64,000 nt of DNA from Trichocoleus desertorum NBK24. GTDB lineage: Bacteria; Cyanobacteriota; Cyanobacteriia; FACHB-46. The translations under genes and the position numbers were made by a program. This document shows positions 47,887 through 55,994 of the stretch, one piece after another (within the stretch, counting starts at the first letter, position 1; every line of letters begins with the position of its first letter). The notes under the pieces were generated by a model. It searched no databases, was not told the origin of the DNA, and was given only the letters and a program-made list of their open reading frames with translations. The stretch is from the NCBI RefSeq assembly GCF_030409055.1, contig NZ_CP116619.1, positions 1,087,628 through 1,151,627 of the forward strand, given 5' to 3'.

Positions 47887-49443
47887 TTAGCGAATAGTAC
47901 TACCAGACATGCCACTAGCATCCTTGAGGAAGCCGCTGTAAGCTTCCATACCATGCTCGCCAATGTCCAAACCCTTCAGCTCTTCTTCGGCTGATACCCG
48001 AATACCCAAGGTTGCTTTTAGAGCCAGCCAGAAGATGGCAGAGAGAATTGCTATAGTCAAGGCAACAGAAATAGTGCCTAAGAGTTGAGCACCAAGTTGA
48101 CCAAAGCCACCGCCTAGCAAGAAACCTCTAGCAGGACCAGCAGTGTACAAAACATCTTGGCCGACTTTGATATCGGGGCCAACAGCGAACAGACCCAACG
48201 CGATCGTGCCCCAAACACCATTGACTAAGTGAACTGAGATTGCGCCTACAGGGTCATCCACTTTCAGGCGGTCAATCCAGAGAACCGCAAACACTACAAG
48301 TACACCACCCACGGCACCAATGATGGCGGCTGCCCAAACTGTAATGAACGCACAAGGCGCTGTGACTGCAACTAAGCCTGCCAAGATACCGTTGATTACC
48401 ATCGAGAGGTCAGGCTTGCCTAACAGACCCCAAGCGGTAAAAGTGGCAGCCAAACCGCCAAAAGCTGCTGCAATGTTGGTGGTCATGGCAATGTGAGCGA
48501 TTAACCAGCTAATGCTCATGGTGGAACCTGGGTTAAAACCAAACCAACCCAGCCATAGAATCAGACAGCCTAAGGTTGCGATCGCCATGTTATGACCGGG
48601 CATCGCATTGGAGCTGCCATCTTCGTTGTACTTACCAATGCGAGGGCCAAGAATAATCGCTCCCATTAATGCAGCCCAGCCTCCAACGGCGTGAACCACA
48701 GTTGAACCCGCGAAGTCAAAGAAACCAGCTTTTGCAAGCCAGCCACCACCCCAAATCCAGTGCCCTGTGAGGGGGTAAGCAATCCCAACCAATAACAAGC
48801 TAAAGATTAGGAAGTCAACGAATTTAATTCGCTCAGCCACCGCCCCAGAGACGATCGTGGCAGCAGTCCCGGCAAAGGCAAGTTGGAAAAAGAATTTTGC
48901 CAGCAAAGGTACGCCTGCCCAATTGAGCGAACCATAGGCTCCCTGATAGGCATCTAGAGTTGCGGGGCTATTGTCAATTCCAGAGAGGAAAAAGATGCCA
49001 TCGGTACCAATAAAGTCATTGCCACCGCCAAACATCAATCCAAAGCCAGCTACCCAAAAAGCGATGGTAGACATGGCAAAGACGATCAAGTTTTTAGCTA
49101 AGACATTGACCGCATTTTTCTGACGGCAAAGGCCAGTCTCTAGCATGCAGAATCCAGCATTCATAAAGAACACCAGCATTGCTGCCACCATGACCCACAT
49201 CGTATCTAAGCCAACTCTTAGATCTGCTGTGCTCTGAGCAACAGTGGCTAGATCAGGAGCTGTCTGAGCAACAGCGGCATAACCCCAAGCCAGCACAATG
49301 ATGAGCGCTAAAGGGATGCAAGCTTGCCAACTCGGAGAAAGCATCTTGGCGTACCAAGCGGGAGAAAACCATTTCGCTGCTCGTGGCAAGGACAGCTGTT
49401 TACGTCTGCCTCGCGACTTTTGGGTGAGCATTAGTTTTGACAT
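47887..49443 (-). CDS. amt: Ammonium transporter (Amt family)
   Basis: From ATG 49443 this is 518 residues; a TTG at 49494 is less likely because AGGAA lies before the ATG. An N-terminal basic region and a signal-like helix (CIPLALIIVLAWGYAAVAQT) precede eleven membrane helices. Family motifs are FFMNAGFCMLETGLCRQKNA, STVVHAVGGWAALMGA with a conserved pore His, GFNPGSTMS, and the C-terminal regulatory segment DIGEHGMEAYSGF, which contacts the PII protein GlnB in this family. It conducts ammonium into the cell under nitrogen limitation. A perfect NtcA-type box lies upstream and a terminator downstream, so it appears to be transcribed singly. Confidence 0.96.
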   Translation of the reverse strand: MSKLMLTQKSRGRRKQLSLPRAAKWFSPAWYAKMLSPSWQACIPLALIIVLAWGYAAVAQTAPDLATVAQSTADLRVGLDTMWVMVAAMLVFFMNAGFCMLETGLCRQKNAVNVLAKNLIVFAMSTIAFWVAGFGLMFGGGNDFIGTDGIFFLSGIDNSPATLDAYQGAYGSLNWAGVPLLAKFFFQLAFAGTAATIVSGAVAERIKFVDFLIFSLLLVGIAYPLTGHWIWGGGWLAKAGFFDFAGSTVVHAVGGWAALMGAIILGPRIGKYNEDGSSNAMPGHNMAIATLGCLILWLGWFGFNPGSTMSISWLIAHIAMTTNIAAAFGGLAATFTAWGLLGKPDLSMVINGILAGLVAVTAPCAFITVWAAAIIGAVGGVLVVFAVLWIDRLKVDDPVGAISVHLVNGVWGTIALGLFAVGPDIKVGQDVLYTAGPARGFLLGGGFGQLGAQLLGTISVALTIAILSAIFWLALKATLGIRVSAEEELKGLDIGEHGMEAYSGFLKDASGMSGSTIR

Positions 49444-49717
49444 TGCGACTGAACGTTCCTTAATAAACGAATCGATGAATGGCTCAGGAGACAACTTGGT
49501 TAAGCAAGCCGCTACTTAGGCATGGAGTCAAGAAATGAACTTGTACCAAACAATGCAGCCCTACGTACGGTAGAGCGCCCCCTTAACTTCGCAATTGCAG
49601 GCTGCTGACTAGGAGGGGAACTGCATAGTTTTGAAACCAGACGGTTGCCTGTCTAAAAAACCCTGAGGATATTGAGGAAGTAAAAATGATTGCACCAATT
49701 TCGGGGCAGTTCGTTCT

Positions 49718-49731
49718 GTATTTACCGATAC
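49718..49731 (-). promoter_or_regulatory. NtcA-type binding site upstream of amt
   Basis: GTATTTACCGATAC matches the NtcA consensus GTA-N8-TAC exactly and extends to TGTA...TACA symmetry. A TGCAAT hexamer (minus strand, 49689-49694) lies 23 nt downstream, the spacing of class-II NtcA-activated promoters. It is about 275 bp before the amt start, implying a long leader. Confidence 0.65.
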
Positions 49732-49865
49732 AATTTCCTATGCAACTCAGCTCTTGATGGACTAATTCAGTATTTAATTTGTCAAAACTGCGATCGCGCC
49801 TGTCTCTTCCATCCCAACCCACTCCACTGAGGCCATACCGCAGCGATTAATCCTCGAACAGAGAC

Positions 49866-49890
49866 TTGACAAATCACTCAACCTTATAAT
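49866..49890 (+). promoter_or_regulatory. Putative promoter for the short RNA before the MarR gene
   Basis: TTGACA (49866-49871) and TATAAT (49885-49890) are both perfect hexamers, but only 13 nt apart, shorter than the usual 16-18. The -10 box alone, or a shifted one (TAATAC), may be used. Confidence 0.4.
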
Positions 49891-49896
49891 ACATTT

Positions 49897-49962
49897 GTAC
49901 CAATGTTACCTCATCACTCCTTTAGGAGCTGGCCCCCAAAGACGTCTGGGGGCTATTTTTTA
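49897..49962 (+). ncRNA. Putative small RNA or transcription attenuator upstream of MarR gene
   Basis: A region of about 65 nt after the TATAAT box contains a small stem (CTCC-TTTA-GGAG, 49917-49928). A strong GC-rich terminator hairpin, GCCCCCA (49932-49938) with TGGGGGC (49947-49953), is followed by TATTTTTTAG. No plus-strand gene lies upstream that would need this terminator. The string TTTAGGAGCTG (49921-49931) recurs at the MarR ribosome-binding site (50045-50055). It may be a free small RNA or a premature-termination leader of the MarR gene. I cannot match it with certainty to a named RNA family. Confidence 0.5.
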
Positions 49963-50057
49963 GCCATTTTGGAAAAATCCGAGGCTAATCAATAGGCAAA
50001 ATCAGATACGCCACCCTAAAATACTAAGTATGCTAAGCAAGGCTTTTAGGAGCTGCG

Positions 50058-50525
50058 ATGACCTCTTCTCCTGTCCAGCCAAAATTACCTAAAGAATGGC
50101 AGGAAGTACTGGCTCCAAAAGGAATTGGGTATCGAATTAAGTTGCTATCCCAACTTCTCAGTCGTAAGTTTCAAGAACGTCTAGAACCTCTCGGCCTAAC
50201 TCCCTTTCATTGGGTAGTTTTGTGTTGCTTGTGGGAGGAAGACGGCTTAGCAACCTCTAGCATCAGCGAGAAACTACAACAAGTAGGCGGCACTCTAACC
50301 GGAGTGCTAGACCGCATGGAAGAGCGAGGACTAATCCGGCGGGAACGGGACTCCGAAGATAGACGAATCTGGCGAATTTGGTTGACAGATGCAGGGGAAC
50401 AGCTACGTGAAGTTTTGCCCCCCATCGCAGTCGAAATCCGTGACAACGCCTTAACCGGAATCTCACCATCAGAACGACAGCATTTTTCGGACTTGCTGGA
50501 TCAGATGATTGCCAATATTTCTTAG
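50058..50525 (+). CDS. MarR-family transcriptional regulator
   Basis: This 155-residue winged-helix protein has helices about 20-45 (YRIKLLSQLLSRKFQERLEP), then GLTPFHWVVLCCLW, the recognition helix region in TSSISEKLQQVGGTLTGVLDRMEERGLI, and the wing RRERDSEDRRIWRIWLTDAG. The C-terminal helices give dimerisation. It binds DNA as a dimer and usually responds to a small phenolic or oxidant; the ligand is unknown. The AGGAG ribosome-binding site lies five bases before the ATG. The upstream terminator and duplicated ribosome-binding sequence suggest control in the leader. No adjacent target gene is obvious. Confidence 0.93.
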   Translation: MTSSPVQPKLPKEWQEVLAPKGIGYRIKLLSQLLSRKFQERLEPLGLTPFHWVVLCCLWEEDGLATSSISEKLQQVGGTLTGVLDRMEERGLIRRERDSEDRRIWRIWLTDAGEQLREVLPPIAVEIRDNALTGISPSERQHFSDLLDQMIANIS

Positions 50526-51756
50526 GACCAAACTACAGATAACGTTACTATAGGCGGCACTTCCAGCCCCCAGGGTTAGAAACGAAAGCACTCAAGCCAA
50601 TGCTCTCGGCTTTGATGTCGAACAATTACCGTCTATATGTTGTGGAAATTGCTGGGAAGAAAGAAAACTTAGGCAACGCGATCGCTCTGAACTCTTCTGT
50701 AATTTAGTGGGCATGATTCATTAGCTCTGCGATCGCGGATTTTCCGTAGAGATCTCGTGCAACAATCTATATTAATTGCGTGTGTTCACGGTAGTATTCG
50801 CCATATCAATCAACCAAACGCATCAACTCAAGCATTTTTACAATTCAGTACTTGCGTATAGTTTTGTCATCAGTAACAAAGCGCTACACCATCAGTATGA
50901 GCATACGTCAGTACCGTATTAACTATTAACTTTGCAGGTGACGCTACTTAGGAAAAGGCACATTACACCGAGTCCTAATGACTAAAAAACAGCGAAAAAC
51001 CTAAAACTGTAAATATCTTTAATTGCTTGGAGATATTGCTAAATCAGCTATTTGGCGCTCAATCAATGACCTGATTGGCTCTTGAATCGCAATTGGTAAT
51101 CAGGCTTCAGTCATCAGTGATATTAGGATGAGCCTGTAAACTATCAACCTAGAGCTTACAGGTAGGTACAAAGTTTTAATAAAGATGCAAAAACTCTGAT
51201 TACACTTGCTAACTCTGTGAGTACTCTAGAACTGGAATTGAAGCTGTGTATATCACCCAGATGAGTGGTAGAACTAAGTCTCTAGAATTATTCTCAAATC
51301 GAGGTAGCAAAGATACAGGCGATCGCATTCTTAGGGGAGGCATCTACCCCGACTCTGGAGTTAATCAGAGACTAGGGCTGCTGAATGCAAGTGAGTGATG
51401 GCTACACTTACTTCTCTGAATACAAATTTGCCACTCAAAAAATAAACAGCTCAAGCCGGGAACTTCTACTCTCAAGTAGCGTTCTAAACACATACGGGTA
51501 TCCTTGCAGACCAGTAACTCTGAAAGCGTTTAACTTTTGCAATCAGCATAGGCGAAGCGTTTCCAGAAAGCTGTAATTGCTAATGCCCTCTAAATCTTGT
51601 TTTCTTTTAGACATCTACTGATTTTATTACTTACTCTCTAGCAAGACTCAGCTCAGGACTATCTAGACTAAAAATTTTGATACTTGGTTGAATTGCCTGC
51701 TGCTAGAGTCGCGTTTTCTGTTTGTTGTTTATTCACCGTTCAGTGAGGATTCTTCT
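50526..51756. other. Long intergenic region, no supported gene
   Basis: This 1.23-kb stretch is the largest gap in the window. It is AT-rich with scattered HIP1 sites (for example near 50678). The longest open frame (51385-51576) has no ribosome-binding site and a composition unlike the neighbouring genes. I see no RNA gene, repeat family or degenerate coding remnant that I could name. The last 100 bases carry the leader of the surface protein gene, including GTGAGG just before its start. Confidence 0.4.
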
Positions 51757-53964
51757 GTGATTAATCAATCAACCCGGTATGTTGTTTGTTTGGGTCTTTT
51801 GGCTGGAAGCTTGGCGATCTCAACGACCGCTCGGGCTGAGATTGCGGTAACTGGCGGTCGAACAAGCGGTGATGCTGCCTTCTTCGTTCCTGGTGTCACC
51901 AACACAGCTACCACCACGAGCACCACAAGTGGATGCGGCTGTGATTCAACCAGTACTACTTCTGCCACCACTACCTCTACTTCAGGTGGCGACACAGTTC
52001 TATTTGATGCCAAAATCCGTCAACTGAGACTGGAAACAGCAGCTGGTGTAACAGTTAATTCTCGCTTTACTCCGACTGCTGGCAGACTAGATGCCACCAC
52101 TGGTGTACCCAAGGGGGGTGAAACTGGACAGCTACAAGGCTTGCTCTCTGGTCGTGCCTTTACAGCAACTGGCAACCCAGTATTTTTCCAGAATGTAAAA
52201 ACAACTCTGGATTTCAAACTCAACTCTTTTGCACCTGACACTTTGATCGGCGGTACATTGATCACCCCCGTAACAAGTGCGAGTGGCTCCAGCAACACCT
52301 CAAATAACACCTCAAATAACACCTCAACCAATACTTCCACTAATACTTCAACCAACACTTCCACTAATACTTCCACTAACACTTCGACCAACACCTCCAG
52401 CAATAGCTCCACAGACAGTTCTGCTCCCCCAATCTTCTTGCCCATCACCGGGGTGACTCTGTCGCAAGAATCCGCTAGCTCATTCCAGGCGCAAGATGGT
52501 CAGCTATATAGCGGTAAATTCGAAGCTAACTTGCCCGGTGGCGCGATCGCTCTACCTTCTGACTATCGCTTTACTGCTGGTAGCACAACACCAAACTTGC
52601 CTCCTAGCACTCCCATTGGTAGCGGCAACACCAAGTTTAAGTTTGAAGGTCAAGGCCAAGGTACGACTACCTTTGCGAGCACCACTGGCACCAACAGCAC
52701 AGTTGATTTTGATAGTGCTAGCAGCAAGACAGAGTTCAAAGTTGAAGGTGCAAACTTCAAGGTTGAAGGTAGAAGCGATGGTCCTACCGACTTCAAACTC
52801 AGCGGCATCAACAGCACTGGCGTAACTGGAAACATCGCCTTCAAAGGTGACACCAAGTTCAAGCTAGAAGGTCAAGGCGTTGGTACGACTCAACTCGATA
52901 CCTCCACTGGTGAAGTGGGCTATAAGAGCACCGAAGCTAACACCAAATTCAAGATTGAAGTAGGTGCTAACAAACTAGAAGGCAATAGTGTTGGCGAAGC
53001 AGAAATCAATGTAGGTGGTATTGGTATCAGTTCCACTGGCAGCACCACAACCACTGGCGGCACAACCACAGGTAGCACCACAGGTAGCACCACAGGCAGT
53101 ACGACTGGTGGTACAACTACAGGCGGTACAACTGGCGGCACAACTACAGGTGGTACAACTGGCACAACCACAGGTAGCACGACTACTACAACGGGTGGTG
53201 CGTCTAGCGGTACGGTTAGCGGCAGCTTTACAGCCCAAACCACTTATATTCAACTCTTCACGGTTGATTCGCTCTCAACTAGCCAAGTTGCATACGTCGT
53301 CTCTCCCTCTAACAGCGATGACGACGACAACGACGATGACGATGATGATAACGAACTTGAGGTACGCCGCAATGGTAACGAAGGTCGCGGTCGTGGTCGT
53401 CGGGTAGCACGTGGTCGCCAAAGCCAGACATCTTATGTCCTCGTTGGTCCTTCTAGCCGCGTCTTCCCCGGTTTGGTTGGTTTGAGACAGCTACCTCCCG
53501 CCTCCAGCACCACTAGCACGACTGAGTCTGAGTCCACCACTGAGTCTACTGGCACAACTGGTACTAGCACCACCGAGTCTGGTGCTACAACTGAGTCCAC
53601 AGGCACTACCAGCACTGATGGCACCACCAGCACAACAACCAGCCCTAGCACTGATACTACAACTGAGTCCACCACTGAGTCTACTGGTACCACTGGTACT
53701 ACAACTGAGTCCACCACTGAGTCTACCGGTACAACTGGTACTACAACTGAGTCCACCACTGAGTCTACTGGTACCACAGACACTACCACCACCGAGTCTG
53801 GTGCTACAACTGAGTCCACAGGCACCACCAGCACTGATGGCACCACCAGCACAACAACCAGCCCTAGCACTGGTACCTCTGATGATTCCACAACGATTAA
53901 CTTCTCTAGCCCAGCGGGTACTGGAACAGTCCAGTTCACTCCTGCTCCTAGCACCAACCCATAG
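51757..53964 (+). CDS. Thr/Ser/Gly-rich repetitive secreted surface protein
   Basis: This is a 735-residue protein. I chose GTG 51757, with GAGG eight bases upstream, which yields a signal peptide (YVVCLGLLAGSLAISTTARA). The open frame reaches back to 51688. The mature part alternates ordered and low-complexity regions: a Thr/Ser segment, a (TNTS)n run at about 190-210, and a beta-rich middle (about 285-430) with repeated F.(F/L)EG.G or FKVEG elements. A Thr-Gly run (about 430-485), an acidic patch of mostly Asp (about 510-525), an Arg/Gly patch, and a Thr/Glu/Ser-rich tail of TESTGTTGTT-type repeats follow. It looks like an exported matrix, sheath or calcium-binding surface protein. No known family was recognised. 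Confidence 0.75.
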   Translation: MINQSTRYVVCLGLLAGSLAISTTARAEIAVTGGRTSGDAAFFVPGVTNTATTTSTTSGCGCDSTSTTSATTTSTSGGDTVLFDAKIRQLRLETAAGVTVNSRFTPTAGRLDATTGVPKGGETGQLQGLLSGRAFTATGNPVFFQNVKTTLDFKLNSFAPDTLIGGTLITPVTSASGSSNTSNNTSNNTSTNTSTNTSTNTSTNTSTNTSTNTSSNSSTDSSAPPIFLPITGVTLSQESASSFQAQDGQLYSGKFEANLPGGAIALPSDYRFTAGSTTPNLPPSTPIGSGNTKFKFEGQGQGTTTFASTTGTNSTVDFDSASSKTEFKVEGANFKVEGRSDGPTDFKLSGINSTGVTGNIAFKGDTKFKLEGQGVGTTQLDTSTGEVGYKSTEANTKFKIEVGANKLEGNSVGEAEINVGGIGISSTGSTTTTGGTTTGSTTGSTTGSTTGGTTTGGTTGGTTTGGTTGTTTGSTTTTTGGASSGTVSGSFTAQTTYIQLFTVDSLSTSQVAYVVSPSNSDDDDNDDDDDDNELEVRRNGNEGRGRGRRVARGRQSQTSYVLVGPSSRVFPGLVGLRQLPPASSTTSTTESESTTESTGTTGTSTTESGATTESTGTTSTDGTTSTTTSPSTDTTTESTTESTGTTGTTTESTTESTGTTGTTTESTTESTGTTDTTTTESGATTESTGTTSTDGTTSTTTSPSTGTSDDSTTINFSSPAGTGTVQFTPAPSTNP
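53514..53880 (+). repeat. Coding tandem repeats, Thr/Glu/Ser-rich
   Basis: The 3' part of the surface protein gene is made of near-identical units encoding TTESTTESTGTTGT. A longer block (GATTESTGTTSTDGTTST) occurs twice, about 240 bp apart. Antisense open frames through it are an artefact of this composition. Confidence 0.85.
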
Positions 53965-54046
53965 TTGGAAACTGTCCTAGCTCAACGACCTTGGTTTGCC
54001 GTGTAACTAAGGTCAGGCTAGGAAAGGTCTAGAAAATTGTGAGGCG

Positions 54047-54078
54047 ATCGCCCTAGGTTAATTCCTGGGGCGATTTTT
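54047..54078 (+). terminator. Rho-independent terminator after the surface protein gene
   Basis: ATCGCCCTAGG (54047-54057) pairs with CCTGGGGCGAT (54064-54074) apart from one mismatch, followed by TTTTT. It closes the surface protein transcript and separates it from the convergent pgeF gene. Confidence 0.8.
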
Positions 54079-54134
54079 GCACTTGGAATCAAAAAAGCAA
54101 CAAAATGCGATCGCCTACTTAAAAAGACAAAAAA

Positions 54135-54932
54135 TTAGGCAGCGACTCGGCTGACAATGCCAGACCACTGTACCTTTTTCAGGCCATCGCGACGGTAGGA
54201 GAAAAAGTGCTCTGGTTGTTGATAAGTGCAGTGAGGGGCGATCGCAACTTGTTCGGGGCTGAGACCAAGCTGCTCTAACTGCAAAGCATTGAAGCGTCTC
54301 ACATCCACTCGGACGCGATCGGGTTCTAGATCAGCAAGTACAGGTGGCTGAGGTAGTTCGTAGAGCTGCTCAATAACAGCATTGGCCTCATTCGTAGCAG
54401 ATGGAGTAATCGTTGCGCCCAAAGCAGCCGCTACATCACTCGAAACTTGATAGACCTCTCCAGCGATCGCGGGTCCCATTGCCACCCGTAGATTTTGCAA
54501 TTGGCTGCCTTGAGCTTGCAGACGAGCGATCGCTTGCGGCACAATCTTAGCGGCAGTTCCACGCCAGCCCGCATGCACCGCTGCAACTTGTCCTGTAGCC
54601 GTGTCTGCAATCAGTACTGGGGTACAGTCAGCACTACAGACCCAAACGGCTTGCTTCGCTTGCTCAGTTAGTAAACCATCGGCAGGGGGCAAATCTGGCT
54701 CAGAAGCACTCGCAGAAATAAGACTGAGTTGGATTTCTGAGGGGGCTAAAACAACGTTGCCGTGGACTTGCTTGACGCGGTAAACCTGCGCCTCGGATTC
54801 TAAGGCGCTAACTAAGCTGCTTGGCGTTTGGGGCCAGAAGTGTTGAGTAAAAAAGCCGTGGGACCAAGCTTCTAAGAGACTACAAGTGAGGTAAGGCCGT
54901 TCACCCCAAGTTTGCCAGTGCCAAGTGTGCAT
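54135..54932 (-). CDS. pgeF: Peptidoglycan editing factor PgeF (multicopper polyphenol oxidase-type fold, YfiH)
   Basis: This is a 265-residue YfiH/DUF152 protein. Conserved metal and catalytic residues are in VKQVHGNVV (His), WVCSADCTPVLIAD (Cys), AAVHAGWRGTAAKI (His) and IAPHCTYQQPEHFFSYRRD. In E. coli the homologue removes L-Ser-containing muropeptide precursors; others show adenosine deaminase/phosphorylase or laccase activity. Length and motifs are normal. It is divergent from birA with an 81-bp gap. Confidence 0.92.
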   Translation of the reverse strand: MHTWHWQTWGERPYLTCSLLEAWSHGFFTQHFWPQTPSSLVSALESEAQVYRVKQVHGNVVLAPSEIQLSLISASASEPDLPPADGLLTEQAKQAVWVCSADCTPVLIADTATGQVAAVHAGWRGTAAKIVPQAIARLQAQGSQLQNLRVAMGPAIAGEVYQVSSDVAAALGATITPSATNEANAVIEQLYELPQPPVLADLEPDRVRVDVRRFNALQLEQLGLSPEQVAIAPHCTYQQPEHFFSYRRDGLKKVQWSGIVSRVAA

Positions 54933-55013
54933 GAAAGTTCAAAGCTTTACAAAACGAAATCAGTCAAAATGCAATGAGTCCATGCTAGCCTAAGCGACGA
55001 TCTCTCTAGACTT

Positions 55014-55847
55014 TTGCCCGTGGGATTTGAGCAACAACGGTTTGAGTTAGCACTGCAGCAATCCAGGCAACATTTATCTGCCGTCTTTCAACTCCAACAT
55101 AATTTCCATTCCTTGCCGCTATCGTTGCAGGTTTTTGAGACTCTCGCTTCTACCAACCAAACACTATGGGAGTTGCTCAGTCAGGGCGCGATCGCGGGTA
55201 CATCTGTCTTAGCTTTGCAGCAAGAGTCAGGACGAGGGCAGTGGGGTCGCCAGTGGCAATCTCCCTTAGGAGGCTTGTACCTCTCGGTCGCACTGAATCC
55301 TCTATTGCCGATTGCGGATAGCGCTCAACTGACGTTGTGTAGTGCTTGGGGAATTGCCACGGCCCTCCGCAGCTATAACTTGCCTGTGCAATTGAAGTGG
55401 CCCAATGATTTAGTGATCGATGGGCGTAAACTGGGAGGGATTCTTACCGAAACCCGGATTCATCAAGGTCAGGTGACCAAAGCTGTCGTAGGGGTTGGAA
55501 TTAATTGGACTAATCCAGTCCCTGAAACGGGAATCAATCTAAAAACAGTTTTAGAACAACAAGCGGAATCCGCGATCGATTCCTTAGAAATGTTGAGCGC
55601 GATCGCCCTACAAGGAATTGCGTCCGGATATACAGCTTGGCAGCAAGAAGGGATAGACAACCTTTTGCCCTCCTATCTCAAGTTATTAACAAATTTAGGC
55701 CGCTCAGTAGCGGTGCATGACTTTCAGGGAACTGTTATAGGAGTCTCAGCTAAGGGAGAGTTACAAATTCGGGCTGGCTCAGAGGGATCTTCCTCTAGGG
55801 AAATTTTGCTAAAGCCCGGTACAATCAGTCTGGGTTACGATGTCTAG
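55014..55847 (+). CDS. birA: Biotin--[acetyl-CoA-carboxylase] ligase
   Basis: This is a 277-residue biotin protein ligase. The catalytic core has VFETLASTNQTLWELL, the biotinyl-AMP loop QQESGRGQWGRQWQSPLGGLYLS, LKWPNDLVIDGRKLGGILTE with the catalytic lysine, and VVGVGINW. The small C-terminal domain (GTVIGVSAKGELQIR) ends the protein. There is no N-terminal DNA-binding helix-turn-helix, so it is an enzyme only and not a repressor. The first 45 residues are poorly conserved and the start is uncertain: TTG 55014 or GTG 55020. It biotinylates the AccB carrier for fatty-acid synthesis. Confidence 0.93.
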   Translation: MPVGFEQQRFELALQQSRQHLSAVFQLQHNFHSLPLSLQVFETLASTNQTLWELLSQGAIAGTSVLALQQESGRGQWGRQWQSPLGGLYLSVALNPLLPIADSAQLTLCSAWGIATALRSYNLPVQLKWPNDLVIDGRKLGGILTETRIHQGQVTKAVVGVGINWTNPVPETGINLKTVLEQQAESAIDSLEMLSAIALQGIASGYTAWQQEGIDNLLPSYLKLLTNLGRSVAVHDFQGTVIGVSAKGELQIRAGSEGSSSREILLKPGTISLGYDV

Positions 55848-55994
55848 TTTGAGAAACAAAATCAAAGCACTATAAAAGCGCAATTAATCTACAGCTCATC
55901 CCCCCGCAGGATGACAGCTGGGGAACAAAATAAGTAAATAAAACGACTGAACCTGCTAGCTTGAGCGACTTAAATGCGTAATAAGGGGACTGAA

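Noticed and set aside
51385-51576. 63-codon frame in the long gap before the surface protein
   Set aside because: No ribosome-binding site, unlike local coding composition, no recognisable motif.
52020-52448. 142-codon minus-strand frame with repeated EVLVEVL peptide
   Set aside because: It is a shadow of the (TNTS)n repeat in the surface protein gene.
53433-53957. 174-codon minus-strand frame rich in Val/Pro
   Set aside because: It is a shadow of the Thr/Glu/Ser repeats of the surface protein gene. The plus strand has the signal peptide and ribosome-binding site.
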